From: Tubulanus polymorphus
Lineage: Eukaryota > Nemertea > Palaeonemertea > Tubulaniformes > Tubulanidae
Direction: 5' to 3'
DNA: 64,000 bases
Assembly: GCF_964204645.1 (NCBI RefSeq)
Contig: NC_134031.1
Span: forward strand, 16,551,307-16,615,306
The position numbers and the translations under genes are program-made. Of this stretch, positions 1 to 31,934 are shown one piece after another (positions within the stretch are counted from its first letter, which is position 1; each line of letters starts with the position of its first letter). Under the pieces are notes generated by a model that worked only from the letters and a program-made list of their open reading frames with translations, did not search any database and was not told the origin of the DNA.

Positions 1-48
1 TCAACCGAACGATTTAATTGCGAAACAACCGATCGTCAAACGTCGAAC

Positions 49-2518
49 CTGAAAGAACTTCGGCAAAGCTTTCGTGTCGTTATTTTTGTAAAATCGCTTC
101 GGATTCAGGGATTTTCTCATTTTGACGACGTTCAAGTCGTCTCTCAATTCGTCGGTCATTTCCGGCGCTTTCATGTCGAACCATTTCGGCCCCATCGTCT
201 TACTACGCTCCTCCTAAAAAGTCAACTGAGAATAAATTACAAATGCCGGTCGTACTCGTACTAAAATTCTCGTTTTAACTTGTGGTAAATAAATACCCTT
301 CGTTCTTTTTTCAACTTTCGCACACTTTCCTGATACGGCGGTACTGTATCTAACTTATCGAATCCTGGTTTGATAATACTCTTCTTTAAAATCTACAAAA
401 GAACTCATCGGAATGAAAAGTCGTGGTTCATAGCTTCCAATGACCGATCTAATTGTGACTTTTTCAGCCCAATTCTACGAGTTTCTAGTTAAACCCGATG
501 ACTTGTCGACAAGTTTTCAAATTGGTCAGATCATCCTCGAAGTAACATTTCTAACGCTAATAAGGCGAGTGCTGAACGAAGAACACCAAAAAGGGCGGGT
601 AGGGGGCTGTCGCAACAAAATTTTGAAAATTAAATATGTGGACAAACAGTTTTTGCATAGCTTTTAACACACTATTTGGGCATTTTCTAAATTCACCAAA
701 AACTTATCATAAGCAGGCATTGGACCGACCAGACGTAACTTCAAGGGGGATCGAAAACATAGATAGATATTTTGCTAATTTTAGCGGTGAATTTAAAATT
801 TTGATACAGGTTTCTACTTATTTACCTCATCATCGTTTGTACATTTTAACTTTGTGATATTGCGCGACTCCGCTGATCCGGATTCTATGTAGCTGCTCGC
901 TTTGATGCGTGGCTGAAGCGAAGATGCTAATGTCCATCTAGAAAATGATAAAACAGTTAAAGTATATAGTAAAATGATACAACATACATTTCTTTAATAT
1001 CTGGGGCTGCAGTTGCTTAAAAGTTAGCCTAAGAGTTAGCCTAAGAGTTAGCCTAACCATTGGATAGTTGATGCAGTGAAAATTAAAAGTTCATTGTTAC
1101 TTTGCTATTCCACTGGTTATCTTTAAATATCTTTTGAGCAACTGGCCCCAGGACATTTAAATACGTTCTTAAGCCGCGATCACACGAGCATTTTTGGCCC
1201 GGGCCAAATATGGTCCGTGCCGAATTTGGCCCGGAACAACTGTTCACACGGGTGCCAAATAGGCCCGAGCCAATAACGTCGGACCAAGCCTTAGCCAAAT
1301 TTTAGCACCAGACAAATGATGCGTTTGAATTACAACTGACACCAGAAATGATCCACTTCGCTTTGTTTGAGCATTGTTCAGTATCGAGTGAATGGTTTGC
1401 GTGTGAACGCGCTCTCTAATTAGACACGGACCAAATTTGGAAACTAGAAACTAGTCATAATAACGTTTCATACAACTGAACCTTTCACAGACTAAGTTGA
1501 TAAAAAAGATTCGCTCCCTTCCAGGAATGTGGTGCCTAACTTACTTTGACGCTTGACTGGACTTTTTCGCTTTTTTCTTCTTCCGTTCTGAATTTTTCAC
1601 GTTTCCCTCCTCCGTAACCGTTTTCGAATGTGAATCCGTGAACGGCTGCAGATCATCTAGTAACGACGCGGCTCGATTCATTTCAGAATCTGATTCCGAT
1701 TCGTCTACGATCGAAGAATCGGACGATTCCTCCTCGTCGCTGGTGTAATGAATCGGGTTTTCGTTCGCGGCGGGAGTTTTATCGACGAAGAAACCCAAAT
1801 TGTCAATTTCATCGTCCTCTGCAACGCACTCCCGTTCAGCATCATCATCATCATCCGAGTCAACATCTCGAGGAGTATCATCTTGCGAATTTACAGGCTT
1901 TAAATGAGGCGCTACATCAATTACGTATTCCAACACTTCTAAATTCTCTGCCGGCCTGGAATTACTCGGTTTAGCGTCAAAAAAATATCCGAGATCATCC
2001 TGCCCCGCTTCTTCAGTAATATCCTTGAGTCCAGAAAGTTTTTTTTCATTAAATGCGACGACAGTATTCGAATCTAATTTCTGCTTCTCATCATGAAAAT
2101 TATCCTCATCATCTGAATCCCTTAAGGTTCCCTCGACAAGATCTTCAATCTCACGATCATCGACTGTTACATCACCGGTTTTACTGTTTGATTTACGGTT
2201 CACGTCCTTGTTTCTGGGGGTGCATGAGGCGACATCTTCTACGAGCGATTCGCGGAGTGGTGCGTTTGATTTTCTGTAAACAGGGGTTTTCGGCGAGGAA
2301 AGTGGAGTAAGACGAGACGAGGGAGAATTTTGGATTAATTCTAAATCCTCGTTAACTTTCTTTGTCGGGGTGGAATCCCGAGAATTGGCATTCTTTTTCG
2401 TAGAAGGGGTTTCAGGCTTCACTGCTGTCGCATTGGTTTGCACTTTCTTGGCTCTACTGGGCGTCAAAGACAGAGAAATGGCTTCGAATTTACCACATGA
2501 GCGGCGAGTGACCACCAT
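49..2518 (-). CDS. DNTTIP2: DNTTIP2 (TdIF2), Fcf2-family pre-rRNA processing protein, 5' part
   Basis: A nucleolar protein of the Fcf2/DNTTIP2 family, needed for early pre-18S rRNA processing in the small-subunit processome (family knowledge). Exon 1 (1545-2518) begins MVVTRRS, as vertebrate DNTTIP2 begins MVVTR, and encodes about 325 residues of low complexity with acidic Asp/Glu runs. It contains two similar short motifs, DLGYFFDAKPS and DNLGFFVDKTPA, and ends in a basic tail at donor GTAAGT. A predicted middle exon at 826-937 joins in phase (2 in, 0 out). The third exon, 49-213, carries the start of the Fcf2 domain: GPKWFDM, then the lysine/arginine-rich KMRKSLNPKRFYK and LPKFFQ, ending at CAG/GT where the family continues with VGT. 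The rest of the domain lies off the left edge. Start choice rests on the conserved N-terminus. The gene is divergent from the one at 3155. The identification is strong; the middle exon is less certain. Confidence 0.88.
826..937 (-). CDS. DNTTIP2: Predicted middle exon of DNTTIP2
   Basis: Exon 1 of DNTTIP2 leaves two bases over, and every usable acceptor before the Fcf2 exon is phase 0, so a linking exon is required. This 112-base stretch has acceptor TTTTCTAG and donor GAG/GTAAAT, an open frame of 38 codons in the needed phase, and ends in NDDE just before EERSKTMGPKW of the next exon. It is not conserved enough for me to recognise by sequence, so support is phase and splice sites only. Confidence 0.5.
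1001..1151. mobile_element. MITE family B, copy 1 (GGCCAGTTGCTCAAAA ends)
   Basis: The left end CTGGGGCTGCAGTTGCTTAA is a degraded form of the inverted complement of the right end TTTTGAGCAACTGGCCCCAG. The middle, with AATTAAAAGTTC and CCACTGGTTATCTTTAA, matches the copy at 21425. A 12-bp unit (AGAGTTAGCCTA) is repeated near the left end. It lies in a DNTTIP2 intron. Confidence 0.65.
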
Positions 2519-3154
2519 ATTGAAAACTGGGTATTTCCGGGTTAGTTAATCTATCTACCTCGTGGTGGCAGCACCTGCGGGTTCCATTTTCTATACCAAA
2601 CTACGGTGTGTATGGCTTATACTTTTATTCCAGGTTAGAGAAAAAGCATTTTCTCTAATCTGTCAGCCGCGCAATGTATCCTCATGTCATTAGTTAGCAA
2701 AATACAGAAACTCCAAATCCAGGTGACTACCATATGGTGCTGCCGCAAAGCCTACCCTGGTAAGCCGAAGAAGTGAAAATAACTGCAACTCAAGGTCGTT
2801 GGCCTGAATTTTGACAATAGACAAGATTTGATCACATCGATCCCTAATAATTGCTATATGCCTTGATTATTTCGCATTTTGGGGTGAAATTTGCTTGTTT
2901 CAAAACAAATGTAAAAAAGAAGTATTCAAGAGGGTACAACTAAAAGATTATTCTATTCAAAAGTCTTTGCACACATTATTTGCTGATCTGATTTCTCTAC
3001 TCTATCTTAGGAGTCAGTTAAAGTTAGTAAATCCTCCTCTCGACTGTTGTGTATTGAAAAGAATTATGTTGGCAACAGAATAGGCACTTGTTTATGTCTT
3101 TTTTTGTTTTGTAGAATTAATCAGAAATATATTAGAAATCGTGTGCGATAGATC
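2519..3154. promoter_or_regulatory. Shared upstream region between two divergent genes
   Basis: This 636-bp interval lies between the DNTTIP2 start (minus) and the unknown gene at 3155 (plus), so it probably holds both promoters. A pyrimidine-rich acceptor, TTTTTGTTTTGTAG, ends near 3114, suggesting that the plus-strand gene has an upstream untranslated exon here. TCAAGGTCG at 2790-2798 fits the NR5/FTZ-F1 monomer consensus YCAAGGYCR, but such a 9-mer is expected by chance within a window of this size. No TATA box is placed with confidence. Confidence 0.45.
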
Positions 3155-3697
3155 ATGGAAGTTACGCGGCTTTGGATGCAGAAAATCAGCCGAGCCCGAC
3201 ACAAATACAACAAGGCGCGTAAACAAATGCAGATATTAAACCGACAATTGGATCATCTAGAAACGCGTTACAAACGTTCGCTAGTCACGAAATGCCACGC
3301 ACGCCATTACAGCCTACGACAAAAACTGTCGATTATCGCCGGCGTGCATATGATGTTTCAAAAATACGCCGATACCAAGAGTGAAGAGATCGCGCAATTA
3401 TTACGGCAAGCGACGAATTTCCGAAGTGCCGATTTTACGTGGCCGCGTATCGGCGTCAATCGCCATTATTCGAACAGAGTCGGATATTTAAGCGACGAAG
3501 ACGAGCTGCTTTTTCTGGTGCCGAACGCCGTGTTAGTACTTCCTTCGTCGTCCAGTTCTCAAAGTTATAATAACGCGATCACGAATTCGGCGCCGCGAAA
3601 TCATCAACCGACGTCGACGAGTAATTCGGTTGATTCAGCGGAAAGCGATAATTCTGTGACTGAAAACGGCCAGAATACGGGTGCAAGTTTTCAATAA
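3155..3697 (+). CDS. Uncharacterised 180-residue protein, single coding exon
   Basis: I do not recognise this protein. It starts MEVTRLWMQKISRARHK. Residues 1-95 are rich in Lys/Arg/Gln/Leu and look helical or coiled-coil, with a basic stretch around RYKRSLVTKCHARHYSLRQK. A short acidic-hydrophobic patch, YLSDEDELLFLVPNAVLVL, follows near 110-130, then a disordered Ser/Asn/Thr tail. There is no signal peptide or membrane segment. The coding region has the CpG-rich codon use of the neighbouring real exons, unlike the AT-rich DNA around it. The stop codon TAA (3695-3697) lies inside an AATAAA polyadenylation hexamer (3693-3698). A splice acceptor about 40 bases upstream suggests a non-coding first exon. 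The gene is very likely real; its function is unknown. Confidence 0.7.
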   Translation: MEVTRLWMQKISRARHKYNKARKQMQILNRQLDHLETRYKRSLVTKCHARHYSLRQKLSIIAGVHMMFQKYADTKSEEIAQLLRQATNFRSADFTWPRIGVNRHYSNRVGYLSDEDELLFLVPNAVLVLPSSSSSQSYNNAITNSAPRNHQPTSTSNSVDSAESDNSVTENGQNTGASFQ

Positions 3698-3717
3698 ACG
3701 ATTTGAAATTGTGAATA

Positions 3718-3890
3718 CGGTAGAACACGCTTAATTTGGATGACTAGGGACTGCCTAGATATCTTCGAATTAAGTAAGATTCGACTTATAAATAATAGTT
3801 TACGTGGTTCCGGGTTTAAACGGCCCACATATTTCATCCGAATTAAGTGAAAATCTGGATTGAAAAATCCAAATAAAGCCAGTTCTACTG
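3718..3890. mobile_element. pogo/Tigger-like MITE with TA target duplication
   Basis: A 173-bp element with imperfect terminal inverted repeats: CGGTAGAACACGCTTAATTT on the left, against the reverse complement of a right end reading AATAAAGCCAGTTCTACTG. It is flanked by TA on both sides. CAGTAGAAC-type ends with TA duplication are typical of the pogo branch of Tc1/mariner. There is no coding capacity. It sits about 20 bp after the stop of the unknown gene and contains an AATAAA at 3872-3877 that could act as an alternative polyadenylation signal. Confidence 0.7.
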
Positions 3891-3892
3891 TA

Positions 3893-6800
3893 TGTTCATT
3901 CGGTGATGGCTCTTTTGGCCTTCCTGAAAAAATTATACCTCCAGCTTAATATCGATTATTCGAATTTTATAAACGCTAGGTTTTTCAAGTTTTATTTCAT
4001 TGAATCTCCTGAGAAACTTGGCATTTATTGAATAATGAGGTATGTTTGTAATGGATATCATAAGTCCAGTAAGTGTAGTATTATGAATCCCGGCTTAAAA
4101 TGTTTGGTTTGTTGTGAATCAAAGTTCGGCTGTAATGTATAAACGTTTAACCTCCATTCAGGCCAAGTCATAAGGCGTGAAATTGTATACATGATCTACC
4201 TGTACTGTAGGCACCTCGTATTGTCGTTTGTTCTGCGAAGCAAACCTGACACCGACATTTGATACGCTTAGATATTCCTAGCGAGTACATAGTTCATTTT
4301 GGTCGGATTCAACCATCTGATCGTTTGCCAATTAGGCGACGAGAATAAAACGTTTTTTTTATATTGTGATATTTTCTGTTTTGGTAATTTCTTTTATCTT
4401 ATTCAGTTTTATATTATTTTGTGAATCCTGAGCAATGCGTAAATGTAATTGTTATGGCTGTTGTAATAAATGAAATATCAAATATTCCAAAACTTTGTTT
4501 TGTTACTATGAACTACTTCAGCGTCTCTCAAGGACAGTGCTTGGCGCTTATATTGTTAACAAGGTTTGCTGCGCATATATTAAATTTCTTAAGAATTCTG
4601 TAATTACATCAATTTGAAATATGTAGGTAAAAATTAAGTTATTCGCTTTGAATCTTATCGCGAACTACACAGTGAATGGACAATTAGGGCAACCAGTGTC
4701 CATTGACTGGGTATATATACCAATGAAGTGATGGCTATTATTCCGAACATGATGCAGATGTCTCAGTTGCAGCTGCTTTGCGCGTTAACTGAAATCAGAA
4801 TAAATCCCTGGTTTTGCAACATTATCATGTTATGGATTCCTTCAATTTATCCAACTGATGTGGGTACAGATATCATGTAACCGGTATCATAATATCAGGT
4901 TCAAACTTTGAAATGCTTTTGAACTTTGCCTTTATTTTATATCAGAGGTGACCCAGAAATTTGTTAGTTTTGCGGCCGAATCGTCATCTCACGCGATCCC
5001 TTCCTCTGTAGTCTCAAAAATTAAGATAATTTCAAAATATTGCAGGTCACATACCTTGTATTTTTTATTCATATAGGCATAATAACACAAACAAAATATT
5101 TACCGAAGGCCCTTCTCATTATCAGTAGTACAAACAGGTCTTCGACTTTCCATTAAATTAATAATATTTAAGTTGATTTTACTGGCATGGTGTACACACA
5201 TCAATAACCTATGCTAAGGCATAACAGCTAGGGTTCACATAACAGAAGATTCTGCCTTGATTTAGAATTTTAAAAAGAAAATAACACGATTAGCGATAAA
5301 ACTTGCTGAATGCTGCAAAGTATACCCAAGTCGGTAAAATTTGACGAATGATCATGTTTCTACAAATCGGCTAAAATCGAAATATGCATGTTCTTTAAAA
5401 TTGGATTCTACACACTAACAAAGGGATACTCACCGTCGATGTGAATCGTTCTCAAACCGATTAAAACAAAAACATTTCGTACGAAAACGAAACGGCGAAT
5501 CTCGATTCATCGAAGATAAACATATAAATCTGATAAGAAGAGAATTATGCTGCACAAAAACCTCATTCAGTCTTATACATATACATATATATTCTTTCAT
5601 GGCACATGATTTTTCTACTAATTCATTCATCATTCAAACAAACGTGTTGAGTTGAAGAAGCTCTGTACAAAAATATACAGACTTACTGTTGCTTACAAGA
5701 ACCGACAGTCTTCGTAAACTGGGTATCATCGCTACGAACCGCCTGCGCTGAGGGCAATAATAAAACCTCAAAATCTATCCTACTAACTTGACATCGAACT
5801 ACTACAGATTTTATCATTAATTTTAGAGTCGAGGCTGATAAAATCGACGATGTTCAGAAACGCGGCCGACTTCTCAAGTCAAATCGAGATATTGTACGAC
5901 GGCGAAAAAAGACAGATTGTTCAATGATTACAGTTGGAGGCACCGAGTGAAAGTTGTACTACATGTTATCATAACGAGTTATCATAATATATATCAAAAA
6001 CACGATTCATGATTTTTAAAACGTTTGTGACTGAAATGAACAATCAATCGAATTTTTACGCCATAACTACACGACCAATATATAAAACACACACGTAACA
6101 ACTAAGAAAGTGTTCGTCCGTCTGTCGGACAATTCGGTTGTCGATGCTAGATTCAATTTATTTACTAAATCGTCTAGAATGAATGCGATTTGAATTTCAG
6201 ATCTAGTTCAATATCTATCATCTTTGAGATCGAAAAATTCCAACAAGGAGTGAATAATCGTGAAATAATGACGTTTCACGTCTTAGAATTTACTAGATGT
6301 ACACATGTCGTGAACGTGGAGCATAAAAATAAGTTTACCTTCAGTTTCTAATAATTGGCGGAAATAGAGTAAAAACTTTTAATCAATCGTAGTATGCTCG
6401 TAACAACTTTGATTCAATTTCAATAATGCATACATCGTAATCGGTATTCAGTTCATTCAAAGAAATTGACAAACAATTTAATCAGCGGCATCAAAAATAC
6501 TTCATGGGTTGGTATTTATAAGGCATTTATTAATGTTGGGATTGCCAAGCCTCGTGTTGTAGACCACTTAAATCGATGACTTTTCTAAAATTAAATGACA
6601 ACATGATGGCAAATTCATTATCTTAACAAGTTCTTCCCGTAAATCCCTGATGAATACTTTTTTCAACAAGTTGCCAATTTCGATGGCGCGCAAGCAATCA
6701 ATCTAATTGATCGTATATACCTGTACTTCGACTGCGTAGAACTTATAGGTGGGCGTGATGGACCTAGGTTATGGAATATACCTGGCCAAACAATGTCAAA

Positions 6801-9800
6801 AGAGTACAATAGATCCCCAAAAAACAATGTCAACAACTCCTCAAATGAATGTACTAAGTCACTTAAACCTCCCTTAGATTAGATTTCATACGTCTGCCAT
6901 TTGTAAGCAGTTTTAAAATCATTGATAAAGAAGGACAAAACCTTTGAATTACTGAGCGTTATGGCGACGAATCAACCGAGTTCAACACAAATCTCAGGCA
7001 AATAATGTCACGCTGTTCACATTTCTTGACGGAATCATATGTCTCGGGTTCTAAGTTTTCGGTTTGAGTTTTTTTCGAGAACAATCAGAATGTAATGTGA
7101 TTATACCGACGACACAGACTAAAAACATGACATTTAAACTATCCCATTTATCCTCCGTCGCTCTGAATGTTCCATATCGTATTACACATTCCATCCTATG
7201 AACAACTTTTTAAATTTTCATTGCTAAAAGACACCGCATTTTACACCAACCATCTTTTACTTCAAAACAAATCGAAATTACTAAATATTTTACCGAACTT
7301 ACAGACCGAAACCCCTGGATAGTAACTTGAAATGACTAAACACTCCCTTGGAAAACTCACTTCCAACTATGCTTATAATAATGATGAACAGAACTTTGAA
7401 TTTCAATCTCGATAGCCATAAAAACAATATTCGTCGCATGGTAGCTAGTTACCCCTATTACATCGGTTTATACATGATCAAATTTTTTTTCAGAGCATTC
7501 AGAATGCAATCTATAATTCAACAAAAAAGAATTCTTCTGGAAAATCTTGGTCACCCGTCATTATATCAACGCAAATCTATTCACTCAGTTGAAGAATTGA
7601 AATCAAATGAGGCCACCAGAAACGAAGCAGACGTGTTAAATGTGTACAGCCAAATCAAACTAAATCACCAGCAGATGAACAGATGAATAGAGAATGACTG
7701 CCTGAAGTCATTTTTGATTTTTGAATGGATCCAATGGTGACTACCGGGTAGTCAAATTGGCAATTGAGCCACCTTTAGTGACTATTGATAATTGAGATTA
7801 GTATTCCTATTCTATGGTTCTTATTCAGAAGAAATGCCAAAAAATTTCAACAACTAATACTAGTCGTTGTTACGGTTCCCTAATAGGAACAACGGCTTGG
7901 TACTAGACTACAACCAATACCTAATAGGGCCTTCCAGTTTAAACTTGATGCTGTTCTTTCTAACTCCGTAGATATTGAAAATTTGAAGTAACCTGAATAG
8001 CAAGCAAATCAAAGATTGAAGTTTCACTCTTTCATAAAACTGGAACGAGGGGTGGAATTTCATAGCAAAAACAATCAAATTGTAGAACAAACCTCATCTA
8101 AACATCTATATCATCTGCTGAATGAGTAAATGTATTTCAATAATTTGCAGAGAATCACGATATCGATGGCGAATTTAGCTTTAGCTGTACATGTTATACG
8201 CCGCAAGTTAAAAAAGACCGTTGTTTATCGTCTTGGCCGAGGACACAATGAAACTGTATATCTTCAGAATTATCATTAAACAACACACTAACAACATAAC
8301 AAAACATTATATATCATCTGAACATACAATCATGTACATGGCCATCCGGGAAATTACATAACCATTACTGCTTACCTTTAATGTACACTAACAGCCATCC
8401 ATCTTTATAAAATAATAATAATTATTATAATAATAACTATTTTCACTATCATCATCATCATCATCTTTATCATTAATAGTAATAAATTAAGACTTAAATA
8501 TATGACAAAAATCCATTCGTAGAAATATACAAAACAATATAGTGTACACACACATACATACAAGCATGCATGGGTTTTTAGTTAGTCAGATGGAAAGTTC
8601 ACATCAAAAAAGAAATGTGCGATTCCCGCCACAACAACTTCGCCGAAAATTGTGGCTGAGACAAAAAATACCTCGGTAAATACACAAACGATGAACAAAA
8701 CAGAACGATTACCATCGCGATAAATAACATTAGCACATTGTTCTAGCACTGTGTCGTGTGCAGCAACGGGAACATTTCGGTTCTCGGATCGCGGGCGGGC
8801 GCCCGTCGAGTCGACAGCTCAATGAGGTATATTAGATATATTCAGCAATATGTTCATCTACCTACTTTTCGCATCATATAAATATTTACATACTGCGCGT
8901 AGTGGTAGTTCTTGACAGAGAGAGAGAATGAGAGAGAGTTAGTTCTTTTAATTTACACGGATAATCGTAACAATGATATGCGTCGGTAACATATTGTATT
9001 TTTTGACTGCCGGTAATTTAAGAAAAAAAAAATGAGCTCCGATCGTTTCCCCAACATCGAAACACGAACAAATATACATATTCGACTATACATTCATATA
9101 GTTTGTTGCGCAATGCCAACATTATCAACAAAATCATTTTCTACGACTCGCTGATGGGAGGAGTGTCTGCGTAAATAGAAGGTTTTCACTAAACGACAAC
9201 GAAACAAAATAATCATCACATAACTTGATATTCTTTACTCCTATTCAATCTCAGAATTACATCACTTGTCCAGCACGACGCTTCTGGATTGATTTGTGCA
9301 ACGCAGAGAACTAATCACTTTTTTTTTCATTTTTGGTCAGTTTGTGCTTTGACGTACGGAATTCGCAATCTCAAACTTCAAACTTCGAATAGCCCAGCCG
9401 ATATATGCATTTTCTCTTTTTTTTGTAAGCCATAAGGCGAATACAACACATGAACATAAGGAACACAAAAACAATGGTTCTGGACTCGATTGGATGATTT
9501 TACGTTTACAATATCTAACTGAAATTCAACTTTGCGCTTTGTGTTAAAGGAATACTGGTCAAGATGATGAATTCAGTAATGGAACTCTCGACTAAGATCA
9601 GTCATGACTATACTGTTCTGACTTCTGTTCTGCTGATAAATGGTTCCTAGACCACACCTCGAATTGCACACGGATAGGCTTCCGAGTATGTACACATGTG
9701 AATAGGGACATCAGAGCATGTAGATGGAAAATGGGATCTCAAAATGAAATGCCCGAGGGCTGACGAAGCGAAGGACCAGAAGTATGTACAGTTATCGAAA

Positions 9801-9881
9801 AATCATACATTTTTCACTCGATTACTGAATACGATTTAAACCAATGATTGTCGATATGTATGAACGTATATATTAGAATTT
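3893..9881. other. 6-kb gene-free stretch, probably including the NR5A 3' UTR
   Basis: AT-rich DNA without a convincing coding exon on either strand. The right-hand part probably holds the NR5A 3' UTR, since NR5A stops at 9882 on the minus strand. Several TTTATT (minus-strand AATAAA) hexamers occur but none can be singled out as the polyadenylation site. Short ATT/ATC microsatellite runs occur at about 8408-8465, and a GA run at about 8916-8938. ORFs in this stretch have the base composition of their surroundings and no recognisable motif. Confidence 0.5.
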
Positions 9882-29804
<19,923 letters not shown>

Positions 29805-31934
29805 CTTTCTGACTTAATATATCGTCCGGGCCGGACCGAAGTGGCCCATTTTTAAATCCTAGAAATCCAGTAAAAAATCCTTCGTCGCTCGTTCGATTTT
29901 CCTCGCAATCTCTCTACTCAGGCTGCAAGGTGCCCGATAGTCGTGCGCATGCGCGTGTCAATTACCCACGCGTGACGTTAATTGGGTCAATTAACAAATG
30001 TAAACAGCTGAGTGAGCCGCTCGAAAAATCACTTCACATCGATGTTAATTTCTGTGCTAGCAGAGAAAATCCTCAAATCGCAATAAATGAACAAAACACA
30101 AAATATTCGTCATTTAAATGTTTTTTTTTTATTTTCAGGTTTTGTCAATAATCCATTGTTGTTTTATTAAGGGATGTTTTCAAACAACCCCAGTGTTTTC
30201 AACATAAAATTCATAGAATCGGTTCACAAGTCAATACTTGGTTTAAAAGTCAAGTCAAACTCGAAAAATGGAAGGAATGGTTGGATATTAATGCAATCGA
30301 GAGAAAAAATTAACTGGCCAAAATGGTTCATACATGAACTAGTACAATCCTCACATAGCAGCAAGCACAACAATTCTTTTACTAATAAATTCCAACCCGC
30401 AGGCAGGTTTTATTTTAGTTTGATGACCATTGAACAGTCGGCGCAACCACATCACAGGTACAATATTCTTCAACTAAAGCATGGACTCTATATCAAGATA
30501 GGAGAAAATGGTATTACGAGATAAAATGGGCCTAAAATTTAACGCACGCATGCATGAATCAAATATTTGTTGTAAAATGGGTTCTGAAAATAGGATCAGC
30601 TATACACACACTAGTTGCGGCAGCAGAATAAACTGAATTCAGAATCCAACCAGAAAAACAGGTGACACGTCAAACATGCCGAGCGAAGTGAAAAATATAT
30701 TTGAATATCGTTCTCGACAGAATTCATCATCTTAAAAACTCACAAAATTGACATTGATCGTCGCTGATGTATGCAGACATAAGGGCTTTTTTTACTACTT
30801 TGAGTACGGATCTGCCACCTGGCATTCTGCCAAGAACATCAAATAAAAAAAAAGTAAAATAATTTCTTTTGTCAAGGTGGTTTTCGATGATCTAAAAAAT
30901 TTTTCCCAGCTATTTTTGCCTTCAATTTTGATATAATGAATAATTTTCATCATGAGGTTTTCATCAAGGTTAAAAGAAATTTTTCATGTTATTTTCGCCT
31001 TAATTCTCTTTACAGAACTAATGTCTGAATTTCAATTTTTTCCCTATTCCCTGGCATTCATTTAAAAACACCTGTAATTGAAAAACGTTTTTGATTCTCT
31101 TTTCCAATCGCCCTTATGCCGTAATTATTTCCTTCAAAAACAAGCACTCGAAGTAGTTAAAAAGGCCTTACAGTATTATGTCCTTCGTAGACTTGAAATT
31201 ACACAGTAAAACTACAGACACGTATCCCTTACGTATCCCTTTCAAACGGTGAAAAATAAATACCTTATATATTAACACTCCTAGAACGACCAGACCGAAT
31301 ACCATTCATACGAGTTCATGCTTTTATTTGAAAAAAGAAAAGAAATGAACGTCGAATTTGAAAACGAGTTTCAAATTTTCAAGTTTCGGTTCGAATCTTT
31401 CTAACTTATCGAGGGTCGACGATGATCGATTGATAGAATCAAGTACGTCAAAAGGATGTTAATATTCAGTAGGCCCAGATGATGTAGATACATTCGTGAA
31501 TTACAATAATTCAATCCTTTTTCTCTCTCTCTCTCCCTCTCACTCTCACTCTAATTTAGGCTCGTAGAAGAGCAGCTATTATACATTGACTTCAATATTA
31601 CGCTAGTACAAATTCATATTATAATATCCGGCTTCACAAAGCTATTACATATTGAACGCATATATACACACATCTGGTATATACAAGCTTATTTACATTA
31701 TGTTAAAATTGGTCCACTTATCACTTCATTTACTACTATTTTCTAAATACATTATTCATAAGGACATAAGAAATGCAGTCAGTCGATAATAAATATGCGA
31801 ACATGATATAATGTCATAGATTTAAATTATTACCCATATTAATTCATATTTTTTTCATCCGCGATTTTCAATTGTCGGCTCGAATGGAGTCGCGATCGAA
31901 TAAAAGCCGTTCCTCGTTACGCAGTTTGGTTCAT
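29805..31934. other. NR5B-NR5A intergenic region
   Basis: Only 2.1 kb separates the NR5B stop codon from the NR5A long-form start codon, both on the minus strand. The region must hold the NR5B 3' UTR and the NR5A distal promoter. TTTATT (minus AATAAA) near 31322 is a candidate NR5B polyadenylation signal. A CT microsatellite lies at about 31520-31550. I see no coding exon here. Confidence 0.5.

Noticed and set aside
1083..1298. A 71-residue minus-strand ORF in the DNTTIP2 intron
   Set aside because: It covers part of a MITE and a GGCCCGGGCC-rich repeat-like stretch, and does not fit DNTTIP2 phases.
7348..7686. A 112-residue plus-strand ORF
   Set aside because: AT-rich like its surroundings, with no domain, splice context or codon bias of the real genes.
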